In this document: positions 8,993-19,968 of the stretch, one piece after another
How positions within the stretch are numbered: position 1 is the stretch's first letter
Layout: the number at the start of each line of letters is the position of its first letter
From: Butyrivibrio sp. WCD3002
GTDB taxonomy: Bacteria; Bacillota; Clostridia; Lachnospirales; Lachnospiraceae
DNA length: 64,000 nucleotides
Direction: 5' to 3'
NCBI RefSeq assembly: GCF_000424265.1
Contig: NZ_AUJO01000007.1
Span: 1 to 64,000, forward strand
The notes under the pieces: generated by a model
The model's input: only the letters and a program-made list of their open reading frames with translations
Database searches by the model: none
Told to the model about the DNA's origin: nothing
Program-made: the position numbers and the translations under genes

Positions 8993-10825
8993 ATGCAGTC
9001 ACGTACAAATACATGTGGTGAACTAAGACTGTCAGATGTCGGCAAGCACGTAAAGCTTGTGGGCTGGATGGAGAACCTTCGCGAAGTAGGCGCAGAGCTT
9101 GGTTTCATCGTTTTAAGAGATTTTTACGGCACAACTCAGATCGTCATCGAGAGCGAAGACATGATGAAGATCGCTAAGGGTATCAACAAGGAATCCACTA
9201 TTTCTGTAGAGGGAGAGGTAAGGGAGAGAAGCTCCAAGAATCCCAAGCAGGCTACAGGTGAGATAGAGGTTGTTCCCGAGAAAATCGAGGTCCTTGGTCG
9301 TTGCCGTTACAACGAGCTTCCTTTTGAGATCAACAGAAGCCGTGAAGCTGACGAGTCAGCAAGACTTAAATATCGTTATCTTGACCTTAGAAATCCTGAG
9401 GTCAAAAAGAATATCATTCTTCGTAGCAACGTTATCGCTGCTCTTAGAAGCTCAATGATCGAGCATGATTTCATGGAGATAACTACACCTATCCTTACGG
9501 TATCTTCTCCCGAAGGCGCAAGAGATTACCTTGTACCTGCAAGAAAGCACCCCGGTAAGTTCTATGCACTTCCCCAGGCGCCTCAGCAGTTCAAGCAGCT
9601 CCTTATGACTTCAGGAATAGATCGTTATTTCCAGATCGCACCCTGCTTCCGTGATGAGGATGCCAGAGGAGACAGATGTCCCGGTGAGTTCTATCAGCTT
9701 GATATGGAGATGGCATTTGCAACTCAGGAGGATGTATTCGAGATCTGTGAGGACGTTCTTCCTCCTATTTTTGCAAAATACGGTACCTATGACAGAGCGT
9801 CAGGAGCTCCTTTTGCACGTATTCCTTACCGTGAAGCAATGGAGAAATACGGCTCAGATAAGCCGGATCTTCGTATCGACCTGACTGTTCAGGACGCTAC
9901 AGAGGTTCTTAAGGATTGCGGATTTGGTCCTTTTGCAAGCACTGTTTCTGCTGAGGCAGCAGAGGCAAGTGAAGGTGCACTTAAGGCAGGAGATGCTACA
10001 GATGTAAGAATCAAGGCTGTTGTAATCTCTGACTTTAAGGAGAGCCGCAAATTTATCGATAAGACAATCGGTGAAGTAGAGGTTCAGGCAGGCGTTAAGC
10101 CTTACTGGTTCAGAATAGATGAGAACGGCGAAGTTGTTGGTGGTATCGCCAAGTTCGTTCAGGAGAATAAGGATGCTGTTATTTCAGCTCTTGGCCTTAA
10201 GGCAGGAGATCTTGTAGTTCTCAGCTCAGGCAAGCTCCTTCAGGCTCAGAAGACAGCAGGTGTTGTTGTTAAGACCTTTGGCGCAGCTGTTCCCGGACAT
10301 ATGGACAAAGAGCAGTATTCATTCTGCTGGATAGTAGACTTCCCTATGTACGAGATCGGTGAGGAGTCAGGCGAGCTTGAGTTCTGCCACAATCCTTTCT
10401 CAATGCCTACAGGCGGAATGGAGACACTTCTTAAGGCAGAGCGTGGCGAGATCGATCCTCTTGAGATCATGGCTGATCAGTATGACCTTGTATGTAACGG
10501 TATCGAGCTTTCTTCAGGTGCTGTCAGAAACCATGATCCTGAGATTATGATCAAGGCATTTGAGCTTGTTCGTCTCGGCGAAGAGGATGTTAAGGCTAAA
10601 TTCCCTGCTATGTACAATGCATTCTGCTACGGCGCACCGCCGCACGCAGGAATTGCTCCCGGTGTAGACCGTATGATAATGCTTCTTTCAGGCGAGCCTA
10701 CCATCAGAGAGGTAATACCTTTCCCTATGAACAAGAACGCTCAGGACGTAATGATGGGTGCTCCCGGAGAGGTTACAGAGAAGCAGCTTGAAGAGCTTCA
10801 TATTAAGACAGTTGTCGAAGAATAA
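8993..10825 (+). CDS. aspS: Aspartyl-tRNA synthetase
   Basis: Cytosolic class II synthetase that charges tRNA-Asp (in some species also tRNA-Asn). The 610 residues fit the long bacterial type: N-terminal OB-fold anticodon-binding domain (about 1-110), catalytic core with the motif 2 region FRDEDARGDR (about 218-227), a GAD insertion domain (about 300-420) and motif 3 GIAPGVDRMIML near residue 560. AGAAGGAG upstream supports the start. It is a single-gene unit with its own promoter and terminator. Whether it is discriminating or not cannot be told by eye. Confidence 0.96.
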   Translation: MQSRTNTCGELRLSDVGKHVKLVGWMENLREVGAELGFIVLRDFYGTTQIVIESEDMMKIAKGINKESTISVEGEVRERSSKNPKQATGEIEVVPEKIEVLGRCRYNELPFEINRSREADESARLKYRYLDLRNPEVKKNIILRSNVIAALRSSMIEHDFMEITTPILTVSSPEGARDYLVPARKHPGKFYALPQAPQQFKQLLMTSGIDRYFQIAPCFRDEDARGDRCPGEFYQLDMEMAFATQEDVFEICEDVLPPIFAKYGTYDRASGAPFARIPYREAMEKYGSDKPDLRIDLTVQDATEVLKDCGFGPFASTVSAEAAEASEGALKAGDATDVRIKAVVISDFKESRKFIDKTIGEVEVQAGVKPYWFRIDENGEVVGGIAKFVQENKDAVISALGLKAGDLVVLSSGKLLQAQKTAGVVVKTFGAAVPGHMDKEQYSFCWIVDFPMYEIGEESGELEFCHNPFSMPTGGMETLLKAERGEIDPLEIMADQYDLVCNGIELSSGAVRNHDPEIMIKAFELVRLGEEDVKAKFPAMYNAFCYGAPPHAGIAPGVDRMIMLLSGEPTIREVIPFPMNKNAQDVMMGAPGEVTEKQLEELHIKTVVEE

Positions 10826-10845
10826 TATATAATTCAGACTACTCT

Positions 10846-10874
10846 ATAGGTCCACAACCTGTGGACCTATTTTT
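10846..10874 (+). terminator. Intrinsic terminator of aspS
   Basis: Perfect 11-bp stem (ATAGGTCCACA at 10846-10856, TGTGGACCTAT at 10860-10870), 3-nt loop, then TTTT. Confidence 0.9.
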
Positions 10875-10921
10875 GCGGCCTTTTTTAAAAGTAAAATGTT
10901 TGTAAAATCGACCATAAAGAA

Positions 10922-11018
10922 TTGTTTTTTCTGACTAATACTTGTATTATTGAAATATATGTTGCGGTATTTCGCACTTTTATTAAAAATGTATTGCACT
11001 TTTGGGAAAACTCCCAAA
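10922..11018 (+). promoter_or_regulatory. Promoter and leader of the ATP synthase operon
   Basis: Candidate promoter TTGTTT at 10922-10927, 17-bp spacer, TATTAT at 10945-10950. In the leader there is a perfect 7-bp inverted repeat, TTTGGGA (11001-11007) and TCCCAAA (11012-11018), that could be an operator or a small hairpin; it has no T-run and so is not a terminator. Confidence 0.5.
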
Positions 11019-11040
11019 TTGTCTATAAGAAAAGGTTCCA

Positions 11041-11319
11041 ATGATTAAGAAAACAACCGATTTATCCAAACTTTTCACACAGTTCGCCATGGTGGGTCAG
11101 CTGGGATTGTCACTTGTGACACCGCTTCTCATCTGTATTTTTGCGTGCTACATGCTGACAACCAAGGTAGGAGCACCCGGGTGGATTTATATTATCGGCT
11201 TCTTTTTCGGGCTTGGGGGATCTATGACGACGGCATATAAGGTCTATCTTGATATCACCAAAAAAAACGAACCCAAGAAACGTCCGGAGAATGAAGTGTC
11301 ATTCAATAAACATGTATAA
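11041..11319 (+). CDS. AtpZ/AtpI-like small membrane protein of the ATP synthase operon
   Basis: A 92-residue protein with two hydrophobic helices (about 15-40 and 48-70) separated by a short loop, the layout of the AtpZ family of putative ATP synthase accessory proteins proposed to help c-ring assembly or Mg2+ supply. The C-terminus is basic (KKNEPKKRP). AAAGG lies four bases before the ATG. It is the first gene of the atp operon, 23 bp before atpI. Assignment rests on position and topology more than on sequence motifs. Confidence 0.72.
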   Translation: MIKKTTDLSKLFTQFAMVGQLGLSLVTPLLICIFACYMLTTKVGAPGWIYIIGFFFGLGGSMTTAYKVYLDITKKNEPKKRPENEVSFNKHV

Positions 11320-11342
11320 GAAAGAGAGAAAAAAGTTTTGTT

Positions 11343-11759
11343 ATGGTAGTTCAGGACGCAGTTAAGAAGGAGACTACTTTTATTGCTGTGGGGACAGTGG
11401 TAGTGAGCCTGCTTGTTATTGTAGTATTTTTTATTTTGCATCAATTGGTGCCGGGTTACGCACCTTTTGACTATACGGTCTTCTTAGGGGCGATCGGTGG
11501 CACGATCGTGGCTGTTGGCAACTTCTTCTGGATGGGGCTTACAGTGCAGAAGATCACGGGGATGAGCGAAGAGGAAACAGACAGGGCACGCAGCACAATG
11601 GCGGTCAGCCTGCGTTATCGCACGATGCTGCAGCTTTTGTGGGTGGTATTGTCTATCTTCGTACCGGCCATCAATCTGGTTACCGGTGTGGCACCTCTTT
11701 TCGTTCCCAGTATTTTAATAAAAATTCGCGGGATTCTATCTGCGAGGAAAGGAAGGTGA
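11343..11759 (+). CDS. atpI: ATP synthase subunit I-like protein
   Basis: A 138-residue protein with four hydrophobic segments (about 15-35, 45-65, 90-110 and 112-130). It fits the ATP synthase I family, which assists c-ring assembly. It lies between the AtpZ-like gene and atpB, the usual place for atpI. The start has only a weak binding site (AAGAGAG is too far upstream), so translation may depend on readthrough from the gene before it. The exact start is uncertain. Confidence 0.75.
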   Translation: MVVQDAVKKETTFIAVGTVVVSLLVIVVFFILHQLVPGYAPFDYTVFLGAIGGTIVAVGNFFWMGLTVQKITGMSEEETDRARSTMAVSLRYRTMLQLLWVVLSIFVPAINLVTGVAPLFVPSILIKIRGILSARKGR

Positions 11760-11768
11760 AAATAAAGT

Positions 11769-12530
11769 ATGAACTTTGAAGTAGCCGGCAGTAAGATCTT
11801 TTACACCATTCACACCGGCATACCGGTTCTCGGCGATTTTACCATCAATGAGACGCTGGTTGTAAGCTGGATTGTAATGGCAATCATAACGCTGCTGTGT
11901 ATCTTCCTGACGAGAAACCTTCAGGTCGAGAATATTTCAAAGCGCCAGGCGATTGCAGAGATGATTGTTGAAGCAGCGCACAATCTGGTTCGGAGCAATA
12001 CGGGCGGCACCAAGTTTGACTGGCTGATTCCGTTAGTATCCACGATATTTGCCACAAGTATCGTATCGAACCTCATTTGCCTTGTGGGTCTTCGAAGCCC
12101 CACAGCCGATCTTTCCACAGAAGCGGCATGGGCCATTGTCGTGTTTATTATCATCACTGCATGCAAGATCAAAGCGGGAGGATTCCTTGGTTATTTGAAG
12201 GGATTCACAACGCCGATTGCTGTAATGACACCGTTCAATATTTTGTCAGAGTTGGCAACACCTGTAAGTATGGCTTGCCGTCACTTTGGTAATATCCTTT
12301 CAGGTATAGTTATTGACGGACTTATCTATGCAGCTCTGGCAATTGCTTCATCCGCATTATTCGGACTTATACCCGGTGTAGTGGGTGATGTACTTTCAAA
12401 TATTCCGATTCTGAGCGTCGGTCTCCCGGCAATCCTGGGCGTATATTTTGACTGGTTTACAGGATGTATGCAGGCGTTTATTTTCTCAATGCTGACGATA
12501 ATGTATATCGCCAATGCAGCAGAGGGATAA
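11769..12530 (+). CDS. atpB: F0F1 ATP synthase subunit a
   Basis: Membrane stator subunit that forms the ion half-channels facing the c-ring. The 253 residues have about six hydrophobic helices. The essential arginine is seen as Arg171 in ACRHFGN, matching the LRLFGN segment of E. coli subunit a (Arg210). GGAAGGTG upstream fixes the start, 9 bp after atpI. A hairpin repeat (12561-12606) separates it from atpE. Confidence 0.94.
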   Translation: MNFEVAGSKIFYTIHTGIPVLGDFTINETLVVSWIVMAIITLLCIFLTRNLQVENISKRQAIAEMIVEAAHNLVRSNTGGTKFDWLIPLVSTIFATSIVSNLICLVGLRSPTADLSTEAAWAIVVFIIITACKIKAGGFLGYLKGFTTPIAVMTPFNILSELATPVSMACRHFGNILSGIVIDGLIYAALAIASSALFGLIPGVVGDVLSNIPILSVGLPAILGVYFDWFTGCMQAFIFSMLTIMYIANAAEG

Positions 12531-12560
12531 TTAAAAAATCAAATAAAATAAATGGCCCCA

Positions 12561-12606
12561 AGCCTTCTCCCTGGGGAGAAGGTGGCAAGAAGTGCCGGAT
12601 GAGGGG
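12561..12606 (+). repeat. Hairpin repeat element copy 3, between atpB and atpE
   Basis: Head CCTTCTCC at 12563-12570 with GGAGAAGG at 12575-12582, second hairpin GGCA at 12584-12587 with TGCC at 12593-12596, tail GGATGAGGGG. It sits inside the atp operon. A separate AGGAGG before atpE provides the ribosome binding site here, so the tail is not used. Confidence 0.88.
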
Positions 12607-12621
12607 TATATAAAAAACTAG

Positions 12622-12915
<294 letters not shown>

Positions 12916-12965
12916 TTACGGATCAGTAGTTACAGCCCCGAAGTAGAAAGTATGGAGGAACACGA

Positions 12966-13469
12966 ATGGGCACACAGGACTTAGTTACAATCGTTCCGTG
13001 GAATTTCATAGCTCAGATCTGCAACCTCTTCATTCAGATGTGGCTTATCAAAAAATTCCTTTTCAAGCCTATAAATGAGGTTCTTGAAAAGAGAAGACAG
13101 CTCACAGAGAACGAGCTCAAGCAGGCAAGAGAAGCCAAAGAGAAGGCTGACACAATGAAGAAGGAATATGAGACCAGCTTATCCTCAGCTCAGGCAGAAG
13201 CAGCAGAGATAGTTGCCAATGCTACAAAAGAAGCTCAGGGCAAGGCTGACAGCATCGTAAAAGAAGCTGAGCAGCAGGCTAAGGGTATCATGGAAAGAGC
13301 AGAAGCTGATATCGAACAGGAAAAGAAGAAAGCCATCAATGAGGCTAAGGACACCATCGGCGGACTTGCAATGGATATTGCAGGCAAAGTCGTGGAGAAG
13401 GAAATCAACGAGAACGATCATAAGAAACTTATTGATGAATTCATTAACAATGTAGGGGAGGCGTCATGA
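12966..13469 (+). CDS. atpF: F0F1 ATP synthase subunit b
   Basis: Peripheral stalk subunit of 167 residues: one N-terminal membrane helix (about 10-32) followed by a long charged coiled coil rich in Ala, Glu and Lys (about 45-140). Its last four bases overlap the atpH start (ATGA), typical of translational coupling. TATGGAGGAA precedes the ATG. Confidence 0.94.
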   Translation: MGTQDLVTIVPWNFIAQICNLFIQMWLIKKFLFKPINEVLEKRRQLTENELKQAREAKEKADTMKKEYETSLSSAQAEAAEIVANATKEAQGKADSIVKEAEQQAKGIMERAEADIEQEKKKAINEAKDTIGGLAMDIAGKVVEKEINENDHKKLIDEFINNVGEAS

Positions 13470-14005
13470 CCAAGGCTGGAGATTTATACGGACAGAGTCT
13501 GTATGATCTGGCGCTTTCGGAAAACCTTACGGATGATATCTTAAGTCAGATGGAATCGGTCAAAGAGATTTTCAAGGAGAATCCGGACTATGTAACTCTT
13601 TTATCAGAGCCTTCAGTTCCGAGAAAAGAGAGAATAAAGCTTGTAGATGAAGCTTTTGATGGACAGCTCCAGCCGTATCTGCTGAACTTTATAAAGATCC
13701 TTATTGAAAAAGGTCTTTTGAGACAGTTTTCGGCTTGTGTAAAGAGATTCAGAAGCAGCTATAACAAGGATCACGGAATCGCTGAGGCGACAGTGATCAG
13801 CGCTATCAAGCTTGACGACAGTCAGGTAAGCGCACTTAAGGCAAAGCTTGAATCCATAAGCGGCAAGAAAATTCTTTTAACCCAGAAAACCGATGAAGCT
13901 GTTCTTGGAGGAATCCGGGTGGAGATCGAAGGAAAGCTCTATGACGGAACCGTTCAGGGCCGACTTGATGAACTCCGCAGAAAGGTCGACGAGACAGTCC
14001 TATAA
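13466..14005 (+). CDS. atpH: F0F1 ATP synthase subunit delta
   Basis: Stator subunit of 179 residues linking F1 alpha to the b stalk. An N-terminal helical domain (about 1-105) is followed by a C-terminal domain ending in GGIRVEIEGKLYDGTVQGRL, the conserved delta-subunit C-terminal signature. It overlaps atpF by 4 bp, with GGGGAGG upstream inside atpF. Confidence 0.94.
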   Translation: MTKAGDLYGQSLYDLALSENLTDDILSQMESVKEIFKENPDYVTLLSEPSVPRKERIKLVDEAFDGQLQPYLLNFIKILIEKGLLRQFSACVKRFRSSYNKDHGIAEATVISAIKLDDSQVSALKAKLESISGKKILLTQKTDEAVLGGIRVEIEGKLYDGTVQGRLDELRRKVDETVL

Positions 14006-14035
14006 GTAAGAATAAAACCCACGGAGGCTTTTATA

Positions 14036-15556
14036 ATGGAATTAAAACCAGAAAAAATATCCGAGGTGATTCGAAGCCAGATCAAAAACTATCAAAATGC
14101 GATCATTCAGAATGAGACCGGAACAGTTCTTACCGTTGGTGACGGTATTTCAAGAGTATCAGGACTCCTGAACTGTATGTCGGGAGAACTTCTTGAGTTC
14201 GAGAACGGCACATTCGGAATGGCTCAGAACCTCGAAGAGACAGTAGTATCTGCGGTTCTGTTCGGCGAAGATGTTGGTATCAGCGAAGGACAGACCGTTA
14301 AGCGTACCGGACGCGTTGTTTCCGTACCGGTAGGCGATGCAATGGTAGGACGTGTTGTAAATGCTATCGGACAGCCTATCGATGGCGCAGGCCCTATCGA
14401 ATCAGATGATTACAGACCTGTTGAAATTAAGGCACCGGGCATCATCGAGAGACAGCCCGTTAAGGAGCCTTTGCAGACCGGTATCAAGGCTATCGACTCC
14501 ATGATTCCTATTGGACGTGGACAGCGTGAGCTGATCATCGGTGACCGTCAGACAGGTAAGACCACTATCGCTATAGATACGATCATCAACCAGAAGGGTA
14601 AGGATGTTATCTGTATCTACGTAGCTATCGGTCAGAAGAGATCAACAGTTACAGGCCTTGTTGCAGAGTTGCAGAAAGCCGGCGCTATGGAGTATTCCAT
14701 CGTCGTTGCTGCTACAGCATCAGAGCCCAGCCCGCTGCAGTACATCGCTCCTTACACAGGATGTACAATGGGCGAATACTTTATGAACAAAGGTAAGCAT
14801 GTACTGGTTATCTATGATGACCTTTCCAAGCACGCAGTAGCATATCGTGCACTGTCACTGCTTATCCGCAGACCTCCGGGACGTGAGGCATATCCCGGTG
14901 ACGTATTCTATCTGCACTCAAGACTTCTTGAGAGAGCAGCTAAGCTTTCCGATGAAAACGGCGGCGGTTCACTTACAGCCCTTCCTATCATCGAGACACA
15001 GGCAGGAGACGTATCTGCTTACATTCCTACAAACGTTATCTCCATCACGGATGGTCAGATATTCCTTGAGACCGAGCTTTTCCACTCAGGTATCATGCCG
15101 GCAGTTAACCCCGGTATCTCAGTATCCCGAGTAGGTGGTAACGCTCAGATCAAGGCCATGAAGAAGGTTGCAGGAACCCTGAAGCTTATCTACTCACAGT
15201 ACAGAGAACTGCAGAGCTTTGCTCAGTTCGGTTCTGACCTTGACGAAGATACCAAGTCACGTCTTGCACAGGGTGAAAGAATCGTTGAAGTATTGAAGCA
15301 GGATAAGAGTTCACCTGTTGCCGTAGAGAAGCAGGTAGCCATTCTGTACGCGGTTATCAACAACGTTCTTACAGAAGTTGCTGTTACTGATATAGCTGAG
15401 TACGAAGCAGGCCTCTTCGATTTCCTTGATTCAAATCCTGACGGAAGCGATGTTATGAAGACAATCCGCGAGACAGGAAAACTTGAATCAGATACCGAAG
15501 AAAAGCTTAAGAACGTACTTAAGGCTTATACCGATAATTTCCTTAGCAGGAAATAA
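14036..15556 (+). CDS. atpA: F0F1 ATP synthase subunit alpha
   Basis: Non-catalytic nucleotide-binding F1 subunit of 506 residues. It has an N-terminal beta-barrel, a P-loop GDRQTGKT (about residues 169-176), and the alpha/beta signature [14 protein letters not shown] (about 351-364). ACGGAGG lies before the ATG. Length and motifs are standard. Confidence 0.98.
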   Translation: MELKPEKISEVIRSQIKNYQNAIIQNETGTVLTVGDGISRVSGLLNCMSGELLEFENGTFGMAQNLEETVVSAVLFGEDVGISEGQTVKRTGRVVSVPVGDAMVGRVVNAIGQPIDGAGPIESDDYRPVEIKAPGIIERQPVKEPLQTGIKAIDSMIPIGRGQRELIIGDRQTGKTTIAIDTIINQKGKDVICIYVAIGQKRSTVTGLVAELQKAGAMEYSIVVAATASEPSPLQYIAPYTGCTMGEYFMNKGKHVLVIYDDLSKHAVAYRALSLLIRRPPGREAYPGDVFYLHSRLLERAAKLSDENGGGSLTALPIIETQAGDVSAYIPTNVISITDGQIFLETELFHSGIMPAVNPGISVSRVGGNAQIKAMKKVAGTLKLIYSQYRELQSFAQFGSDLDEDTKSRLAQGERIVEVLKQDKSSPVAVEKQVAILYAVINNVLTEVAVTDIAEYEAGLFDFLDSNPDGSDVMKTIRETGKLESDTEEKLKNVLKAYTDNFLSRK

Positions 15557-15576
15557 CAATCACGGAGGAATGATAC

Positions 15577-16434
15577 ATGGCTGCTAATATGAAGGCTGTG
15601 AAGCTCCGGATAAAAAGCGTACAGAGCACCATGCAGATCACAAAGGCGATGCAGCTGGTTGCAGCAAGTAAGCTGAGAAAAGCTAAGGAGAAGGCAGATA
15701 ATTCCAAGCCCTACCTTGGAACCTTGCTGGACACCTTAAGAGACATCGCTGACGGTAACCATGATTTCCAGTCACCTTATACCAAGGTGGGAACCAATGA
15801 TAAATGGTTATACGTTGTAATCGCAGGTGACAGAGGACTTGCAGGAGGATACAACTCCAACCTGTTTAAGTTCATGGAAAGCGAGATAAAGGGACGCGAC
15901 ATCGAGGTATTTCCCATTGGTAAAAAATCAGTGGAATACTTCAAACACAGAAATGTTCCGATCTTCACTGAGGAATTTTCAGAGGTTGCCAAGGTAACCA
16001 TTTCTGACTGCTTCTCAGTGGCAAATCTTTTATGTAAAGCATATAAAGAAGAAAAATTCGGACATATTTTCCTGTGCTATACGGATTTCATATCCATGAT
16101 GTCACAGGTACCAAAGGCCAGTCCGATACTGCCGCTTTCAGACCTTAAGATTGAGGGTGATGAACCTAAAAAGTCGAAATCCCTGATTCTGTACGAACCG
16201 GATAGTGAGACTGTTTTCAATACAGTTGTTCCGGAGTATTTGGCGGGAGTGCTTTATTCGAGTATCAATATCTCTGTTGCGAGTGAACTTGCAGCGAGAA
16301 GAACTGCGATGGAAGCAGCTACCGACAACGCAGAAGAAATGATAGAAACACTTAGTTTGTACTATAACAGAGCACGACAGGCAAGCATCACGCAGGAAAT
16401 CACGGAGATCGTTGCCGGTGCCGAAGAGCCGTAA
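15577..16434 (+). CDS. atpG: F0F1 ATP synthase subunit gamma
   Basis: Central rotor shaft of 285 residues. The N-terminal helix carries the family pattern KLRIKSVQSTMQITKAMQLV. The middle segment has VIAGDRGLAGGYNSN, and the C-terminal helix has RRTAMEAATDNAEEMI and the ITQEITEIVAGAE ending. CACGGAGGA precedes the ATG. Standard length and position. Confidence 0.97.
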   Translation: MAANMKAVKLRIKSVQSTMQITKAMQLVAASKLRKAKEKADNSKPYLGTLLDTLRDIADGNHDFQSPYTKVGTNDKWLYVVIAGDRGLAGGYNSNLFKFMESEIKGRDIEVFPIGKKSVEYFKHRNVPIFTEEFSEVAKVTISDCFSVANLLCKAYKEEKFGHIFLCYTDFISMMSQVPKASPILPLSDLKIEGDEPKKSKSLILYEPDSETVFNTVVPEYLAGVLYSSINISVASELAARRTAMEAATDNAEEMIETLSLYYNRARQASITQEITEIVAGAEEP

Positions 16435-17847
<1,413 letters not shown>

Positions 17848-17852
17848 AATAT

Positions 17853-17956
17853 AGCCTTCTCCATTTAATGGAGAAGATATCTGCAAAGCAGAAGGATACT
17901 AATATTCTAGCCTTCTCCTTTTAAGGAGAAGGTGTCTGCGAAGCAGACGGATGAGG
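17853..17956 (+). repeat. Hairpin repeat element, tandem double copy (copies 4a and 4b) between atpD and atpC
   Basis: Copy 4a (17853-17899) is degenerate: head CCTTCTCC/GGAGAAG, second stem CTGC-AAA-GCAG, decayed tail GAAGGAT. Copy 4b (17909-17956) is a clean copy: head CCTTCTCC/GGAGAAGG, second hairpin GTCTGC-GAA-GCAGAC, tail GGATGAGG. The GAGGT at the end of the tail lies six bases before the atpC ATG and is the only ribosome binding site there. Confidence 0.9.
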
Positions 17957-17962
17957 TAAAAT

Positions 17963-18364
17963 ATGGCTACTTATCATTTACAGGTCGTATCCCTGGATGG
18001 AATGGAATATGAGGGCGAGGTTGAGAAGATCATGCTCCGTACTGTAGATGGCGATGTTGAGATTCTTGCAAGACATACCAACTACTGCACAGGAATAGGC
18101 ATGGGAACAGCTCATGTAACCTTAGCCGATGGCAAAGAACGCAGAGCTGCCTGCATTGGTGGAATGCTTTCTGTCATGGACGGCATGGTCCGCGTACTTC
18201 CAACTACATGGGAGTGGAGCGACGAGATAGATGTGGAACGTGCGCGTTCAGCAAAAGCAAGAGCCGAAGAGAGGCTTAAGGATGCGCAGCTCACCAAGGA
18301 AGCCAGAGTCCGCGCTGAAGCCAAGCTTTATCGTGCACTTGTGCGCCTTGGTTCCGCACAGTGA
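17963..18364 (+). CDS. atpC: F0F1 ATP synthase subunit epsilon
   Basis: Rotor subunit that couples the shaft to the c-ring and can inhibit ATP hydrolysis. The 133 residues have the N-terminal beta-sandwich (about 1-85, with RTVDGDVEILARHTNY) and a two-helix C-terminal domain (about 90-133, Arg/Ala/Glu-rich). Its ribosome binding site comes from the tail of the inserted hairpin repeat, so the original atpD-atpC junction has been remodelled. Confidence 0.94.
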   Translation: MATYHLQVVSLDGMEYEGEVEKIMLRTVDGDVEILARHTNYCTGIGMGTAHVTLADGKERRAACIGGMLSVMDGMVRVLPTTWEWSDEIDVERARSAKARAEERLKDAQLTKEARVRAEAKLYRALVRLGSAQ

Positions 18365-18440
18365 TGAAATGACGGTCCTGTGATTTTGTTGGTGAAACAC
18401 CTGACATATCAGTTATGACCGCAACTTTAGACATTATGAG

Positions 18441-18479
18441 GCGCTGTGGTTTGCCTATACGGCTTGCTGCAGCGCTTTT
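18441..18479 (+). terminator. Probable terminator of the ATP synthase operon
   Basis: Stem GCGCTG (18441-18446) with CAGCGC (18470-18475), then TTTT. The loop of 23 nt contains a small inner GCC/GGC pairing. Confidence 0.6.
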
Positions 18480-18520
18480 GTTGTATCAGGCATGAATTAA
18501 GAACTAAAGAGAATAAATTA

Positions 18521-19882
18521 ATGATTAAAATAATAAAGGCCAGGAAAGGCTTCTATCACGAGTTATTCGTACTCGTGATTCCGATAGTAATACAGAATCT
18601 GATAGCATCTGCTGTAATCATGGCAGATGTAGTTATGCTGGGAAGAGTTGATCAGACCTCAATTTCAGCGTCAAGTCTTGCGGGACAGGTAATGTTCCTT
18701 CTAAATGTAGTATTCTTTGGGCTGAATTCTGCGCTGACAATTCTTGCAGCCCAGTATTGGGGAAAAAGAGATACAAAGACTATATCCAAAATCCTTGGAA
18801 TAGGGCTCATAATCTCGCTTGTGATAACGGTATCACTGGCACTTGCAGCATTTTTCTTCCCTCATTACGTTATAAGGGTTTGGACAAATGTGCCGGAGCT
18901 TATAGATGCAGGTGCGGTCTATCTAAGATATGTTGCGCCGTCATATATATTCCTTGGAATAGCGCAGCCTTATCTTACTATTCTGAAAAGCTGCGAGAGA
19001 GTAATGTTTTCAACCACACTCTCTGCGTCGACTCTTGTGCTGAATGTTATCCTCAATGCACTTTTGATATTCGGTCTTGGACCGTTTCCTGAGATGGGCA
19101 TTGCAGGCGCAGCTCTTGCAACGACCATTTGCTGGGCTTACGGAGTAGCCGTATGTATTATTGATTTTTGCAGACAAAAGATACTTCCAAAGAATATCAT
19201 CGATATGTTCAGGATACCAAGGGAACTGGTTTCCGATTTTGCAAAGTACTCACTTCCTGCATTTATAAATGATGCTATGTGGGGACTTGCCTTTAACATG
19301 AATTCAATCATCATGGGACATCTGGGCTCTGACATAGTTGCAGCTAACTCAGTTGTGTCGGTAGCCAGAGATCTGGTGACTGTTGTGGGTTTTGGAATTT
19401 CCGCAGCAGCATCCATCATGCTTGGAAAAGAGATTGGAGAAAACAGGCTGGAGGATGCCGTAAAAGATGCTTCATCAATAATGAAAGTAGCAGTCCTGTC
19501 AGGAATAATATCAGGATTTGCCTTATTTGCTATTAGCCCCGTTGTTCCGGGACTTGTGAAAATATCCGCAACTGCAGCGCATTATCTTAGAATAATGTTA
19601 TACATAAATGTCTTTTATCAGATGGGACAGATCGTAAATACTGTGCTTATCGCATCCCTGTTCAGATGCGGCGGCGATTCAAAATATGGAATGGTACTTG
19701 ATATAGCGTGTATGTGGGGCTTTGCAGTACCTCTTGGACTTATAAGTGCATTTGTACTTAAGCTGCCTCCTATAATAGTTTATGCTCTGATGTGTACAGA
19801 CGAATTTGCTAAGATGCCCTTTGCTATCCGGCATTATATGAGCAAGAAATGGATCAGAAATATTACAAGAGAAATTAATTAA
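18521..19882 (+). CDS. MATE-family multidrug/metabolite efflux transporter
   Basis: Membrane antiporter of 453 residues with about twelve hydrophobic helices in two similar halves (NorM-type MatE domains, about 12-170 and 235-395). MATE proteins export cationic compounds using Na+ or H+. The ATG at 18521 is chosen over an upstream GTG at 18446, which lies inside the atp terminator hairpin. The binding site (AAAGAG) is weak. It has no co-transcribed partner. The substrate is unknown. Confidence 0.9.
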   Translation: MIKIIKARKGFYHELFVLVIPIVIQNLIASAVIMADVVMLGRVDQTSISASSLAGQVMFLLNVVFFGLNSALTILAAQYWGKRDTKTISKILGIGLIISLVITVSLALAAFFFPHYVIRVWTNVPELIDAGAVYLRYVAPSYIFLGIAQPYLTILKSCERVMFSTTLSASTLVLNVILNALLIFGLGPFPEMGIAGAALATTICWAYGVAVCIIDFCRQKILPKNIIDMFRIPRELVSDFAKYSLPAFINDAMWGLAFNMNSIIMGHLGSDIVAANSVVSVARDLVTVVGFGISAAASIMLGKEIGENRLEDAVKDASSIMKVAVLSGIISGFALFAISPVVPGLVKISATAAHYLRIMLYINVFYQMGQIVNTVLIASLFRCGGDSKYGMVLDIACMWGFAVPLGLISAFVLKLPPIIVYALMCTDEFAKMPFAIRHYMSKKWIRNITREIN

Positions 19883-19895
19883 ATCGTATTTCAAG

Positions 19896-19924
19896 TTGAC
19901 GATATGGCATTAAGATTTTATGAT
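19896..19924 (+). promoter_or_regulatory. Promoter of the BspA-like gene
   Basis: TTGACG at 19896-19901, 17-bp spacer, TATGAT at 19919-19924; AAGGGGAAA precedes the ATG at 19969. Confidence 0.75.
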
Positions 19925-19968
19925 TAAATAGTCTATGTTGTAGACAAGAAAAGTTTAAGGGGAAACAA

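Noticed and set aside
12561..12606. Transcription terminator splitting the atp operon
   Set aside because: The hairpin belongs to the dispersed repeat family and has no T-run after it; the genes on both sides are one complex.
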